64,000 nucleotides of DNA from Roseburia lenta. GTDB taxonomy: Bacteria; Bacillota; Clostridia; Lachnospirales; Lachnospiraceae. Location of the stretch: contig NZ_JACOPG010000001.1 of assembly GCF_014287435.1 (NCBI RefSeq), positions 434,001 to 498,000 of the forward strand. Reading direction: 5' to 3'. Below, piece after piece: positions 1-9,518 of the stretch (position 1 is the stretch's first letter; each line of letters starts with the position of its first letter). The notes under the pieces are model-generated. The model searched no databases. It was not told the origin of the DNA and saw only the letters and a list, made by a program, of their open reading frames with translations. A program made the translations under genes and the position numbers.

Positions 1-1550
1 TACCAGGTACCCTTGGTTCCAAGAAGTGCCAGATCAAATTCCTTGTCCAGATATGGTACCGGAACATCAAATCCATTAACTTCTTCGGTAGATCCGTCGC
101 TATAAGTAACGGTATCACTTGTTGGCTGCAATACGTTCTTGCTGTCTTTTTCGGCATCTGCTGCCAGACCTTCATACAGGTTGACAATCTTCTTTGATGT
201 CAAAGAAATGTGAATGGTCATCTTGCCATTTTTTACGGTAAGTTCTCCCATACCATTGTTTGCTTCATTTACATGAAACATACTGCTGTCGGTTGTAAAC
301 TTTACCTGATAAGTACCGTCAGCAAGCGCAGATGTGCCGGCAGACGCATTGTCTGCTGGCTCAACTACTACACCTGAAGATGTAACGGCATCTTTAGTAT
401 GCTCTACATAGATCTGCTGGATGGCTTCGATCTCACCCAGTCCTGCGATCTGACATTCTACAGAATCAAACGCCTTAGAAGCCTCAAACTGGCTCTTCCA
501 AGAATCATCATCATCCCCTGCCATATCGTTATTTGCATGATCTCCGGCTACCACCATCAGTGGGCGAAGGATAACTTTCTTGTAACCTGCTTCCTTTACA
601 GCCTCGATCACGCTTTCACAAGCGGTCTCTTCCGGCTCGCCCTCTACGGTTCCGATAAATACATTATCATAACCAAGGTCTGCCATCTGAGAAGCCATCT
701 GGGAATAAGAGACCTTTGCTGTATGAGAAGTACCATGTCCCATAAATACAAATGCAACGCCGTCTTCCTTTGCAGCCTCTAAAGAATCATACTCAGCCGT
801 CTTTACAGCCTCTGCTGTGATTGCTTCTGCAACTGCCTTCTTGTCAGCATTGACAGTTGCTGTATCCTCTCCAACCTCACCAAGAAGTGGCTCTGCAACC
901 GTTACGGAATCAAACTTATCCTTGTATTCATTTACTGCTTCTACTAACTCATCATACTCTGCACCATGCATAAGGTGTGTCGGCTGAACAACTAAGTTCT
1001 TAACGCCATTGTCTACAGCACGCTCTAATGCCTGATCCATATTGTCGATCTTTTCGCCATCTCTTGCCTGCACATGGTTGATGATGATCTGTGCTGTAAA
1101 GGCACGTCTTACTGACCAGCCCGGATTTGCCTCTGCGATCGCCTTTTCTACACCACCGATGTCTGCGACACGGCTATCGTTAAAGGATGTACCAAAACTT
1201 ACAACGAGGATTTCATTTGCGCCGATGTCATCCTGGTTCAAAGGATCATCCTTAGATGCATCCCCGGTATCTCTTCCAAAATAATCCGGATCTGCATTCT
1301 CACCACTGACAAGTTCTTTCTGTGCATCTGTCAAAGCATCCCATGCCTTCTTGGCAGCCTCGCACTGCTCGTCTGTCTTGTCTGTTCTCTCCTGCACATA
1401 AATGGCATCGATCAGATCTGCAACCTTATCTGCTGCTTCCTGATCGCTTGTGGTATTGTCTGTCTTTGCGGTATCTTTGTTACCACAGCCAGTCATCATA
1501 CTAAAGGCCAGCATACATACCATCACGAGTGATACTACTTTTTTCTTCAT
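1..1550 (-). CDS. cbiK: Sirohydrochlorin cobaltochelatase-like lipoprotein (CbiK family), 3' end outside window
   Basis: The frame is open from an ATG at 1550 (AGGAGGAA ribosome site just upstream) to the left edge, giving at least 516 residues; the C-terminus is missing. Residues 1-22 form a lipoprotein signal ending in MTGC, so Cys22 should be lipidated and the protein anchored outside the cell. The chelatase core carries CbiK-family signatures: QPTHLMHG (His192, His195), FMGHGTSH (His272, His276) and VAGDHANNDMAGDDD followed by SW (His338). The two conserved family histidines that bind cobalt and act in catalysis probably correspond to His192 and His272. After about residue 375 comes an extra beta-rich region starting near ADGTYQVKFTTD, not part of classical CbiK (about 260 residues) and possibly NEAT-like. 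Position behind a cobalamin riboswitch supports a role in cobalt or corrinoid handling. The substrate of an extracytoplasmic form is not known. Confidence 0.85.
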   Translation of the reverse strand, partial: MKKKVVSLVMVCMLAFSMMTGCGNKDTAKTDNTTSDQEAADKVADLIDAIYVQERTDKTDEQCEAAKKAWDALTDAQKELVSGENADPDYFGRDTGDASKDDPLNQDDIGANEILVVSFGTSFNDSRVADIGGVEKAIAEANPGWSVRRAFTAQIIINHVQARDGEKIDNMDQALERAVDNGVKNLVVQPTHLMHGAEYDELVEAVNEYKDKFDSVTVAEPLLGEVGEDTATVNADKKAVAEAITAEAVKTAEYDSLEAAKEDGVAFVFMGHGTSHTAKVSYSQMASQMADLGYDNVFIGTVEGEPEETACESVIEAVKEAGYKKVILRPLMVVAGDHANNDMAGDDDDSWKSQFEASKAFDSVECQIAGLGEIEAIQQIYVEHTKDAVTSSGVVVEPADNASAGTSALADGTYQVKFTTDSSMFHVNEANNGMGELTVKNGKMTIHISLTSKKIVNLYEGLAADAEKDSKNVLQPTSDTVTYSDGSTEEVNGFDVPVPYLDKEFDLALLGTKGTW

Positions 1551-1622
1551 TGTCTTCCTCCTAATTTTTATCGCTTTTCCATAGGTAGGACGCAGGGCAT
1601 ACAGATCTGAAAAAGCGACACT

Positions 1623-1662
1623 AAAAGAAAAACTCTGTCCTATTAATAATTAAGAACAGAGT
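1623..1662 (-). terminator. Intrinsic terminator in the leader of the cobaltochelatase-like gene
   Basis: Read on the minus strand, arms CTCTGTTC and GGACAGAG close on an AT-rich loop and are followed by TTTTTCTTTT. It lies between the cobalamin riboswitch and the ATG at 1550, the usual place for a B12-controlled transcription terminator. Confidence 0.75.
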
Positions 1663-1754
1663 AATCATCAAATATTATGTAAACAAATAAATCCGCACAC
1701 AAAAAGATATGCAACTTGCTTGCGTTACATAAAACAGTACGACCAATTACTCGT

Positions 1755-1957
1755 GATCCGGAATGACTCCTGTACCAAACAACTGGCAGGTTTCCTGGCT
1801 GAAAGATCATCACACGGCTTTTACCTTCCCAATGCAAGGCATCAGTGGCATAAACAAAAGCCGCACTCCCTAATCACAGTGACGAGATCGTACAGGAATC
1901 ACACCTGTTTCCCTTTTAACCCTTTCTCAAGCATAAAGATCCTTGGAAGGGCACCAA
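1755..1957 (-). promoter_or_regulatory. Cobalamin (adenosylcobalamin) riboswitch
   Basis: The minus strand shows the B12 box AGCCAGGAAACCTGCC (about 1784-1800), the conserved GCCACTG element (1843-1849) followed by a GGGAAGG element, and, upstream, the GGTGCC and GGGAAACAGGTG-type segments that build the core. Element order and spacing match the cobalamin riboswitch class. A terminator follows before the cobaltochelatase-like gene, so high B12 should stop transcription. Outer boundaries are approximate. The rest of 1551-2018 holds nothing else I can support. Confidence 0.88.
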
Positions 1958-2018
1958 TTATTTCTCTATGAAATTCGATTTATTCTATCACATTCTACCC
2001 TGTATTTCAATCCAAAAG

Positions 2019-3053
2019 TCACGATCCGTCTCCGTCGCCTGCCCCATAGCCGGTAAAGTCGATCAGACCATCAGAGATCTTCTTGAGGCTGTCCGGTGCC
2101 TGATACTCGCTGTCTTCGTAAAGTTCCTGATGCAGTAGCACGACATTGGACTCTAAACTGCAAGGAACAACTGCATCCCCTATGCTGTCGCCAAAGCGGT
2201 CTGTAGTCTTGGAAAATGGGAATCCCTTGGTCTCGCCCAGATCGTAATCCATCATATTCTTAGCAAGATAAAGGAGTTGATCCATGTCTATGCTGGTATC
2301 GACATCCGGGAAGACACCCGTGATCAAAGATGCCAGTTGTGTCGGACTGGCGCTCTTTGCCTTGGCAATGATCTGGGTCAAAACAGTACGCTGCCGCTCC
2401 GTACGCCTAAAGTCATCGCCTGCGGTAGAACGGATCCTGCAATATGCTGTCGCCTGCACACCATCTAAATGCTGGCTTCCGGCAGAGACCGGATTGGCGT
2501 CCTTTCCCACGATGGCTCCGACTTCTCCGATATAGCCACCGTTCATGGCTTCCGCTTCTGCATCGGTCAGTTCGATATCAATGCCATCCACCGCATCGAC
2601 CGCGGCTACCAGCGCCATAAAATCGACTGCTACATAATCCGTGATGTTCAGATCCAGATTGCGGTTTAACATGGCAAGAGCACTGTCAATGCCGCCATGA
2701 TTGAAAGCATAATTACATTTGCGGAAGGTCTCCTCGCCATCAACATCCATCAAGGTATCGCGATATACTGAGACCAGTTCCACCTGCTTGGTATAATTAT
2801 TGATGTTGCAAAGCATGATCGTATCGCTGTTGCCGCTGTCAAAATTGCCGTTGGAACGGTTGTCCACGCCGAAAAAGGCAATGGTCGTATAGCCGTCTAA
2901 CATGGCATCCGTTTTTTCATCCTTTCCGCTGTTGCCAAGAAAGAGATAGGCGATCAAAAGAGTGATCGCTGCTAAGAGGGCGATCACAATGATCGCGATC
3001 CGCTTTTTGTAGGACATTTTCTTCTTTTTCTTTTTGTTTTTTCTCTCTTCCAT
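2019..3053 (-). CDS. LCP (LytR-CpsA-Psr) family protein
   Basis: This is a 344-residue protein with a short Lys-rich cytoplasmic tail, one membrane helix (about residues 17-40) and an extracellular LCP domain. LCP enzymes move undecaprenyl-linked glycopolymers such as teichoic acids or capsule onto peptidoglycan. Visible family motifs are the GVDNR stretch near residue 63, SVYRDT with the conserved Arg, and RIRSTAGDDFRRTERQR near the middle, which carries the Arg/Asp residues contacting the pyrophosphate. The start at 3053 has GGGAGG six bases upstream; Met13 is a less likely alternative. It stands alone, divergent from yitT. A second, broken LCP N-terminus lies at 20.9-21.1 kb. Confidence 0.9.
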   Translation of the reverse strand: MEERKNKKKKKKMSYKKRIAIIVIALLAAITLLIAYLFLGNSGKDEKTDAMLDGYTTIAFFGVDNRSNGNFDSGNSDTIMLCNINNYTKQVELVSVYRDTLMDVDGEETFRKCNYAFNHGGIDSALAMLNRNLDLNITDYVAVDFMALVAAVDAVDGIDIELTDAEAEAMNGGYIGEVGAIVGKDANPVSAGSQHLDGVQATAYCRIRSTAGDDFRRTERQRTVLTQIIAKAKSASPTQLASLITGVFPDVDTSIDMDQLLYLAKNMMDYDLGETKGFPFSKTTDRFGDSIGDAVVPCSLESNVVLLHQELYEDSEYQAPDSLKKISDGLIDFTGYGAGDGDGS

Positions 3054-3171
3054 CCAAACCTCCCGTATCCTGCAATTTTTTTCTATAGTTTATCACATCT
3101 ACTATGGAAAAAAAATGAAAAAGTGTATAAAATATAAGCGTTACATATAGAAAAGGAGTTCTTGATTTACC

Positions 3172-4017
3172 ATGAAACACAAAATACAAAGCCTTATCAT
3201 GATCACCCTGAGTACCTTTATCATGGCGGTCGGCGTTTACTTTTTTAAATTCCCGGACAATTTCTGTTTTGGCGGTATCACAGGTTTTGCTACCGTGGTC
3301 GCCAAGGTCACGCCCATCAGCGCATCCAATTTTACCTTTATCGCCAATACCATCCTGTTAGTCATCGGCTTTATCTTTTTGGGAAAATCCTTTGCCCTAA
3401 AGACGACCTATGCCAGTATGCTCTTATCCGTCTTATTGGTCTTTTTTGAAAAATGGATGCCTCTGACAAAGCCCTTATCCAATGAGCCTATGCTGGATCT
3501 GATCTTTGCCATTGCCCTTCCCGCCATCGCATCTGCCCTTCTCTTTAATATCGGCGCTTCCAGCGGTGGAACGGATGTGATCGCCATGCTTTTGAAAAAG
3601 TATACCAATATGAAAGACATCGGTATCGCCCTTTTTGCCACAGACCTCGTCATGATCCTGGTTGCCTGCTTTGTCTTTGATCTAAAGACCGCCCTTTACT
3701 CTTTTGTCGGTCTTGCCGTCAAGTCCTTCATGATCGATGACATCATCACCACGATCAACCTGCGCAAATCCATTACCATCGTCTGTGATGACAAGGAGCC
3801 GATCTGTAGTTTCATCACCGCTAAACTCAACCGCAGTGCCACCATCACAGAAGGCGTCGGTGCTTATACCAATGAAAAAAAATATATCATCTTTACTTCC
3901 CTCTCCCGCACCCAGGCTGTGGAACTGCGAAATTTCATCCACGATCAGGATCTGCAGGCATTTATGTCTGTTTCCAGCACCAGTGAAGTATTTGGAAAGG
4001 GTTTCCATTCTCTTTAA
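3172..4017 (+). CDS. YitT family membrane protein (DUF161 and DUF2179)
   Basis: A 281-residue protein with about five hydrophobic segments in the first 190 residues (DUF161 repeats, with the typical GGITGFATV and GASSGGTDVIAML motifs) and a soluble C-terminal DUF2179 domain from about residue 200. The family is widespread in Firmicutes; its transport function is not settled. AAGGAG precedes the ATG. It is a single gene, closed by a terminator at 4025-4059. Confidence 0.9.
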   Translation: MKHKIQSLIMITLSTFIMAVGVYFFKFPDNFCFGGITGFATVVAKVTPISASNFTFIANTILLVIGFIFLGKSFALKTTYASMLLSVLLVFFEKWMPLTKPLSNEPMLDLIFAIALPAIASALLFNIGASSGGTDVIAMLLKKYTNMKDIGIALFATDLVMILVACFVFDLKTALYSFVGLAVKSFMIDDIITTINLRKSITIVCDDKEPICSFITAKLNRSATITEGVGAYTNEKKYIIFTSLSRTQAVELRNFIHDQDLQAFMSVSSTSEVFGKGFHSL

Positions 4018-4024
4018 GCATCTT

Positions 4025-4059
4025 CACGTAAAAACGGATTGTTTTTTACGTGCATTTTT
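4025..4059 (+). terminator. Intrinsic terminator after yitT
   Basis: Arms CACGTAAAAA and TTTTTACGTG are followed by a T-rich run, eight bases after the yitT stop. Confidence 0.75.
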
Positions 4060-4060
4060 C

Positions 4061-4088
4061 TTGATTTTGTGAGGGATTATTGTATAAT
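4061..4088 (+). promoter_or_regulatory. Sigma-A-type promoter for pckA
   Basis: TTGATT (4061-4066), a 16-base spacer and TATAAT (4083-4088), leaving a leader of about 75-80 bases before the pckA start. Confidence 0.65.
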
Positions 4089-4171
4089 ATGATGAGGGTA
4101 CTTTGAAATGTCTATTTTTTAACAAAGTACATCTACTATTTTCAAATCATACAGAAAAGAGGTTAAAAGAA

Positions 4172-5776
4172 ATGGCAGAAATCAATTTAAGCAAGTATGG
4201 TATTTCCGGAACCACAGAAATCGTTCACAACCCTTCTTATGAAGAATTATTCAAAGAAGAGACCAAGCCGGAATTGGAAGGTTACGAAAAGGGTCAGGTC
4301 AGCGAACTTGGCGCTGTAAACGTAATGACAGGTGTTTACACCGGACGTTCTCCTAAAGACAAATATATCGTTGTTGATGAGAACTCTAAGGACACTGTAT
4401 GGTGGACAAGCGATGAGTACAAGAACGACAACCATCCAATGGATGAAAAGACATGGGAAGCTGTTAAAGATATCGCTAAGAAGGAACTTTGCAACAAGAG
4501 ATTATTTGTTGTAGATGCATTCTGCGGTGCCAACAAGGACACCCGTATGGCTATCCGTTTCATCGTTGAGGTTGCTTGGCAGGCTCACTTTGTTACAAAT
4601 ATGTTCATCAAGCCAACCGCTGAAGAATTAGAAAACTTCGAGCCTGATTTCGTTGTTTACAACGCTTCTAAGGCTAAGGTTACAAACTACAAAGAATTAG
4701 GACTCAACTCTGAGACATGTGTAGCCTTCAACATCACAAGCCGTGAGCAGGTTATCATCAACACATGGTACGGCGGAGAAATGAAGAAGGGTATGTTCTC
4801 TATGATGAACTACTATCTTCCACTTAAGGGCATGGCTTCTATGCATTGCTCAGCAAACACCGACTTAAATGGTGAAAACACTGCTATCTTCTTCGGTCTT
4901 TCCGGAACAGGTAAGACAACACTTTCTACCGATCCTAAGCGTCTTTTAATCGGTGATGATGAGCACGGTTGGGATGACAACGGTGTATTCAACTTTGAAG
5001 GCGGATGCTATGCAAAAGTTATCAACCTCGACAAGGAATCTGAGCCGGACATCTACAATGCGATCAAGCGTAACGCTCTTCTTGAGAACGTAACACTGGA
5101 TGCGGATGGAAAGATCGATTTCGCAGACAAGAGCGTTACAGAGAACACTCGTGTTTCTTATCCGATCAACCACATTGAGAACATTGTACGTCCTATCTCT
5201 TCTGCTCCTGCAGCAAAGAATGTTATCTTCCTGTCAGCAGATGCATTTGGCGTACTTCCTCCAGTATCTATCCTGACTCCGGAGCAGACACAGTACTACT
5301 TCTTATCAGGATTTACTGCAAAACTTGCCGGTACAGAGCGTGGTATCACAGAGCCTACTCCTACATTCTCAGCTTGCTTCGGACAGGCTTTCTTGGAGTT
5401 ACACCCAACCAAGTATGCAGAAGAACTTGTTAAGAAGATGGAAAAGAGCGGCGCTAAGGCTTATCTTGTAAATACAGGATGGAACGGCACAGGCAAGAGA
5501 ATCTCTATCAAGGATACTCGTGGTATCATCGATGCTATCTTAAACGGTGACATCAAGGATGCTCCTACAAAGACAATTCCTTACTTCAACTTTGAAGTAC
5601 CTACAGAACTTCCGGGTGTTGATCCAGCGATCTTAGATCCTAGAGACACATACGCTGATGCTTCTGAATGGGAAGAAAAGGCAAAAGACCTTGCTACAAG
5701 ATTTAACAAGAACTTTGCTAAGTATGAAGGTAACGATGCTGGTAAGGCACTTGTTTCTGCAGGTCCTCAGTTATAA
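4172..5776 (+). CDS. pckA: Phosphoenolpyruvate carboxykinase (ATP)
   Basis: A 534-residue ATP-type PEPCK, which interconverts oxaloacetate plus ATP with PEP plus CO2 and ADP. In fermenting anaerobes it often runs in the carboxylating, ATP-forming direction. The P-loop [14 protein letters not shown], the metal-binding [13 protein letters not shown], and the RSPKDKY and GWNGTGKRI motifs are intact. The frame is open from 4103, but the start at 4172 is chosen because it begins the conserved N-terminus [11 protein letters not shown], follows an AAGAGG-type site, and the upstream extension is hydrophobic and atypical. It has its own promoter and a terminator at 5804-5836, so it is a single-gene unit. 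Confidence 0.96.
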   Translation: MAEINLSKYGISGTTEIVHNPSYEELFKEETKPELEGYEKGQVSELGAVNVMTGVYTGRSPKDKYIVVDENSKDTVWWTSDEYKNDNHPMDEKTWEAVKDIAKKELCNKRLFVVDAFCGANKDTRMAIRFIVEVAWQAHFVTNMFIKPTAEELENFEPDFVVYNASKAKVTNYKELGLNSETCVAFNITSREQVIINTWYGGEMKKGMFSMMNYYLPLKGMASMHCSANTDLNGENTAIFFGLSGTGKTTLSTDPKRLLIGDDEHGWDDNGVFNFEGGCYAKVINLDKESEPDIYNAIKRNALLENVTLDADGKIDFADKSVTENTRVSYPINHIENIVRPISSAPAAKNVIFLSADAFGVLPPVSILTPEQTQYYFLSGFTAKLAGTERGITEPTPTFSACFGQAFLELHPTKYAEELVKKMEKSGAKAYLVNTGWNGTGKRISIKDTRGIIDAILNGDIKDAPTKTIPYFNFEVPTELPGVDPAILDPRDTYADASEWEEKAKDLATRFNKNFAKYEGNDAGKALVSAGPQL

Positions 5777-5803
5777 TTTCTTTAACCGATCAAATACAGC
5801 AAA

Positions 5804-5836
5804 AAGGATGTAAGCGAAATGCTTACATCCTTTTTT
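5804..5836 (+). terminator. Intrinsic terminator after pckA
   Basis: AAAGGATGTAAGC and GCTTACATCCTTT form a long perfect stem with a GAAAT loop and a T run. The A run on the other side could let it also serve the convergent permease gene. Confidence 0.85.
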
Positions 5837-5841
5837 ATATG

Positions 5842-5874
5842 AGGGACGTTCCTTTTTCCATAAGGAGTGTCCCC
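5842..5874 (+). repeat. Dispersed palindromic repeat, copy A
   Basis: GGGACGTTCCTT and AAGGAGTGTCCC flank a TTTCCAT loop; two G-U pairs complete a 12-bp RNA stem. This copy lacks the CTTTTGG tail of the others. It sits between the pckA terminator and the end of the macB-like permease gene. Confidence 0.85.
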
Positions 5875-5884
5875 ACTGTGAAAT

Positions 5885-7234
5885 TTATTCGTATCTGAGT
5901 GCATCGATCGGCGACATGTTTGCTGCCCTCTTTGCCGGATAATAGCCAAAGACTACACCGATCAGCATAGAGAATACAACCGATATGATAATGGCTGTGA
6001 TCGATGGACTGACCGTCACATGCAGCATGCTGCCCAATTCCTGCTCGTAAGAAGATACCAGCATACCTGCCACCTGTGACAAAAGAAATCCGTTTAAAAT
6101 ACCGATCACGATACCAATGACACCGCCCATAAGGCAGATCACGACCGCTTCCGTCATAAACTGTCTGCGGATGCTCTTATTCTTGGCGCCCAGCGCCTTT
6201 CGGATACCGATCTCTCTGGTTCTTTCCACCACGCTGACCAGCATGATATTCATAACACCGACACCGCCAACGATAAGGGATATGGCAGCGATAACAGAAA
6301 TGGCGATCGTCAGTACATTTAAGACCTGATCGATCTGTCCCAGTTCCGATGCCATGTCGTAGCATTGCAGTTCAAAGGTACCATTGGCGCTGAAATACTT
6401 CTGGTCGAAATAAGTTGCGATATCCTGTGACAAGGCTGTTGCATCTACACCATCTTTTGCCATGATATTAAAAGATTGCAGATCATTCTCCATACCATTC
6501 GCCTGATTTGTCTGGGCTGCATAGGTATAAGGGACTAAAATAGGCGTGACCGTATCCTTTTCCGGTGTCTTGGTATCGATTCCACTGCCCTGCTTTCTGG
6601 CATCATAATGATAAACGCCAACAACGTAGAACTTCTGTACCGTACCATCCTCATCGGACTGCACCAAGATCTGTCTGCCGATGGGATTCTGTCCGCCCCA
6701 GGCATACTTGACATAGAGATCTGATACAAGAGCAGTTGCTTTTGCCTGTTTATTATCCGCGTCACTGATATCACGTCCGGCAATCAAAGTCAACTTGGAG
6801 GATGAAAGATAGCCCGGTGTCACTCCGTTGACGGATACTTTCGCACTGCTCTTATCCCCTGTACTGCTGGCAGCAGAAATCAGCATTTCCTCCACAACCA
6901 CAGCCTCTACCCTATCAGCAAAGTCCGTCTGAAACTCTGACAATCTTTCATATGTCAACTGCTCATCTTTCGTCATTTCCGGATATTGCCAGGCTTCCCA
7001 CTCTGCATCCGTTTCAAATTCCGGCGTGATCGCATTGACATATGCATAGATCAGATTCGTACCACCAAGTTCGCGCATCGTTGACGCAATCGTTTTTTGC
7101 AAAGAGTTTCCGATCGTTGTAATCGTAATCACGGCACTGATGCCAATAATGATACCCAGCATAGTCAAAAAGGAACGCAGTTTGTTGGATTTCAAACTTT
7201 CAAAGGAAAGACGTATACTTTCTGTTATATTCAT
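5885..7234 (-). CDS. MacB-type ABC transporter permease
   Basis: A 449-residue permease with one N-terminal membrane helix (about 18-41), a large extracytoplasmic MacB-PCD domain (about 50-300) and three C-terminal helices, ending in the typical GYYPAKRAANMSPIDALRYE. This is the type VII (MacB/FtsX-like) architecture, which works by mechanotransmission rather than carrying substrate through the membrane. Its ATG overlaps the ATPase stop as ATGA (7231-7234), and GGAGGTGAG provides a ribosome site. With the adaptor and ATPase it forms an export or resistance operon; the substrate cannot be told from sequence. Confidence 0.93.
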   Translation of the reverse strand: MNITESIRLSFESLKSNKLRSFLTMLGIIIGISAVITITTIGNSLQKTIASTMRELGGTNLIYAYVNAITPEFETDAEWEAWQYPEMTKDEQLTYERLSEFQTDFADRVEAVVVEEMLISAASSTGDKSSAKVSVNGVTPGYLSSSKLTLIAGRDISDADNKQAKATALVSDLYVKYAWGGQNPIGRQILVQSDEDGTVQKFYVVGVYHYDARKQGSGIDTKTPEKDTVTPILVPYTYAAQTNQANGMENDLQSFNIMAKDGVDATALSQDIATYFDQKYFSANGTFELQCYDMASELGQIDQVLNVLTIAISVIAAISLIVGGVGVMNIMLVSVVERTREIGIRKALGAKNKSIRRQFMTEAVVICLMGGVIGIVIGILNGFLLSQVAGMLVSSYEQELGSMLHVTVSPSITAIIISVVFSMLIGVVFGYYPAKRAANMSPIDALRYE

Positions 7235-7941
7235 TCCATCTCACCTCCCAGTTCCTTATCTGCGATAATGCGGCCATCTGAAATCGTAATCATCCGCTCT
7301 GTTTCATGTGCCAGTTCCTGACTGTGGGTGATGAGCACGATCGTCTTATCCTGTTCCTCATGCAGACGATGGAAAATATCCATGACCAGATGTCCGGTCT
7401 TGGAATCCAGCGCTCCCGTCGGTTCATCTGCTAAAAGTATATGGGGATCATTTGCCATAGCACGTGCGATTGCCACACGCTGGTTCTGTCCACCGGACAA
7501 TTCATTGGGTTTGTGATCCGCTCTTTCTTCCATACCAACCAGTGCCAAAAGTTCCATCGCACGCTCTCTGCGCTGCTTTGGCGGCATGTTGGCATACATG
7601 AGCGGAATCTCTACATTGCGCACCGCGCTCATGCGGGGAATCAGGCAAAAGTTCTGAAAGACAAAGCCGATCTCCTGATTGCGGATATCGCTCAGTTCTT
7701 CATCCTGTAACTTGCTGATATCCCGTCCGCCCAGAAAATACTGTCCTTCCGTCGGTCGATCCAAAGCACCGATCATGTTCATCAGAGTGGATTTACCGGA
7801 ACCGGATTCCCCGACGATCGATACAAATTCGCCCTGAAAGACTTTCAGATCGATCCCATGCAGAATCTCCAACTCATTGGGCTCCCCCTCATAATAACGT
7901 TTCACGATGCCTTGCATATCAATGACGTTTGTTCTTTCCAT
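7231..7941 (-). CDS. MacB/LolD-type ABC transporter ATPase
   Basis: A 236-residue nucleotide-binding subunit with Walker A GESGSGKST (about 42-50), signature LSGGQNQRVAIARA, Walker B HILLADEPTGALD and the H-loop VLITHSQE. It energises the overlapping permease. The signature has Asn where most members have Gln-Gln (GGQNQR for GGQQQR), a conservative change. It is the middle gene of the three-gene unit, 18 bases after the adaptor. Confidence 0.95.
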   Translation of the reverse strand: MERTNVIDMQGIVKRYYEGEPNELEILHGIDLKVFQGEFVSIVGESGSGKSTLMNMIGALDRPTEGQYFLGGRDISKLQDEELSDIRNQEIGFVFQNFCLIPRMSAVRNVEIPLMYANMPPKQRRERAMELLALVGMEERADHKPNELSGGQNQRVAIARAMANDPHILLADEPTGALDSKTGHLVMDIFHRLHEEQDKTIVLITHSQELAHETERMITISDGRIIADKELGGEME

Positions 7942-7959
7942 AAATACGCCAGCCCCTTT

Positions 7960-9324
7960 CTAATTTGATGTAGAGAACGTCGTCACTGCGCCATCATCGG
8001 ACATTCCAAGATCTGTCTGTTTCTCAGGGAAATACAGATCATAAGATTCTCCTTCCGATACATCATATGGATAATTGATAATACTGTCTCCTTCCTTTAG
8101 TTCATCGGAAGAAACAGCCGTATAATAATCATTGGAGATACCGGTTGTCACGATCACTTTCTTAATCTTATATTTTCCGTCTTTTCCTTCTTTACCAACG
8201 AATACATAAGAATTCCCGTCATCGTCTGTTGCGATAGAATCATAAGGAACCGCCAACTGCTCTCCTTCTTCATTCAGCATGATCTCCACATTGACTGACA
8301 TTCCAAGTAAAAGTGGTGTTCCAGGCTCCAGCGTGATCGTCGCACTGTAGCCGCCGGAAGATGATGAAGATCCATCGCTTCCTGCATTCTTGGAGGCAAA
8401 ATTGACGACCTTATCTACTGTACCGCTAAAGACCTGATCGCTGCCGATCGCATCCGAAGTGATAGATGCCTTCTGACCCTGTGCCAGTTTCAAAATGTCT
8501 TTTTCCTTGATATTGACATTGACCATCAAAGAACTGTCATCCTCAATCCGCATCAAAGATCCGTTGGTCGGAATACTTCCCTTGGATACATTTAACTGGG
8601 TGATGACACCTGACTGCTCTGCCACTACGGTCAGATTGTTCAACTGCTGATATAACTTGGTCAGGTCGGAGGATCCGGTGTCTGCTGTTGTGCCAGCCGC
8701 GTCCTCCAAAGCCTCCTGTGCAGATGCCACGGCTGACTGTGCGGCATCATATTCACTCTGGGCACTTTGTAAGTTTGCCTGTGCCTGTGCTAAGGCACTT
8801 GCCTTTTCCTCGGCTGACTGGTCTGATGAGCCCAAAAGATTCTGGATGGTCTGATAATCATTTTGTGCTACTGCGACCGCTGCTGCCTTTGCATTTGCCT
8901 GTGCCTGCGCGGTCTCTACGGCACGCTGTGCTTTTTGCTTCGTGCTGTCACTGGCTTTTTTTGCAGCGGAATTCTGCTTTTCCAAGTCTGCAATCTGCTG
9001 GCGGATCTGCTCATCATCAAAGGTGCAGAGCACCTGTCCCTTTTCCACATGATCTCCCAGAGATACGTTGAGTTCCTTGATGGCACTGGAAACCTCTGTC
9101 GTAACCTCTGTCACGTTGCTACTCTCCACCGTTCCACTGGTACTTACGGAACTTGACATGTCCTGCTTTTGCAGGGTAAATGCCTGTATGCCACTGTCCA
9201 CCTGCGTGATCTCACTGGCACTCTGTCTCATACGGTGCACAAGAATCCCGATCACGATGGCAATAATCACGATCACTACAATCGCAATCATTAGTTTCTT
9301 ATGCTTTTTGATTTTCTCTAACAT
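7960..9324 (-). CDS. HlyD/MacA-type membrane fusion adaptor protein
   Basis: A 454-residue adaptor with an N-terminal membrane anchor (about 11-32), a split lipoyl domain (ALGDHVEKGQVL-like segment near 85-100 and its partner near 240-265), an Ala/Gln-rich coiled-coil hairpin between them, and beta-barrel plus membrane-proximal domains. It links the ABC permease to the cell envelope; Gram-positive members act with MacB-like permeases in exporting peptides or drugs. The start at 9324 (AAGGAG eight bases upstream) is preferred over one 15 codons upstream with no ribosome site. It heads the operon. Confidence 0.92.
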   Translation of the reverse strand: MLEKIKKHKKLMIAIVVIVIIAIVIGILVHRMRQSASEITQVDSGIQAFTLQKQDMSSSVSTSGTVESSNVTEVTTEVSSAIKELNVSLGDHVEKGQVLCTFDDEQIRQQIADLEKQNSAAKKASDSTKQKAQRAVETAQAQANAKAAAVAVAQNDYQTIQNLLGSSDQSAEEKASALAQAQANLQSAQSEYDAAQSAVASAQEALEDAAGTTADTGSSDLTKLYQQLNNLTVVAEQSGVITQLNVSKGSIPTNGSLMRIEDDSSLMVNVNIKEKDILKLAQGQKASITSDAIGSDQVFSGTVDKVVNFASKNAGSDGSSSSSGGYSATITLEPGTPLLLGMSVNVEIMLNEEGEQLAVPYDSIATDDDGNSYVFVGKEGKDGKYKIKKVIVTTGISNDYYTAVSSDELKEGDSIINYPYDVSEGESYDLYFPEKQTDLGMSDDGAVTTFSTSN

Positions 9325-9434
9325 AGCCCACTCCTTATGTATGAATCTAATTTTGAAAATGCCCCGCATTTCCTATTCTTGTTTTTCATTATAACGTTTT
9401 AGAAGTACAAACGAAATATAGAAATCCTTTATTA

Positions 9435-9456
9435 TTTCTTAAATTTTCTTAAGAAA
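9435..9456. other. Perfect inverted repeat TTTCTTAA/TTAAGAAA
   Basis: TTTCTTAA and TTAAGAAA flank six bases in the gap between the adaptor gene start and the atpC end. It could be an operator for the efflux operon; no T run on either side suggests a terminator. Confidence 0.4.
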
Positions 9457-9464
9457 TGGGCAAA

Positions 9465-9502
9465 CCAAAAGGGACGCTCCTTGTGTCAAAAGGAACGTCC
9501 CT
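9465..9502 (-). repeat. Dispersed palindromic repeat, copy B
   Basis: On the minus strand, AGGGACGTTCCTT, a TTGACAC loop and AAGGAGCGTCCC followed by TTTTGG. It lies 16 bases after the atpC stop in the orientation where the T tail follows the stem, so it could double as the atp terminator. Confidence 0.9.
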
Positions 9503-9518
9503 CAAATCATCTGCTATG

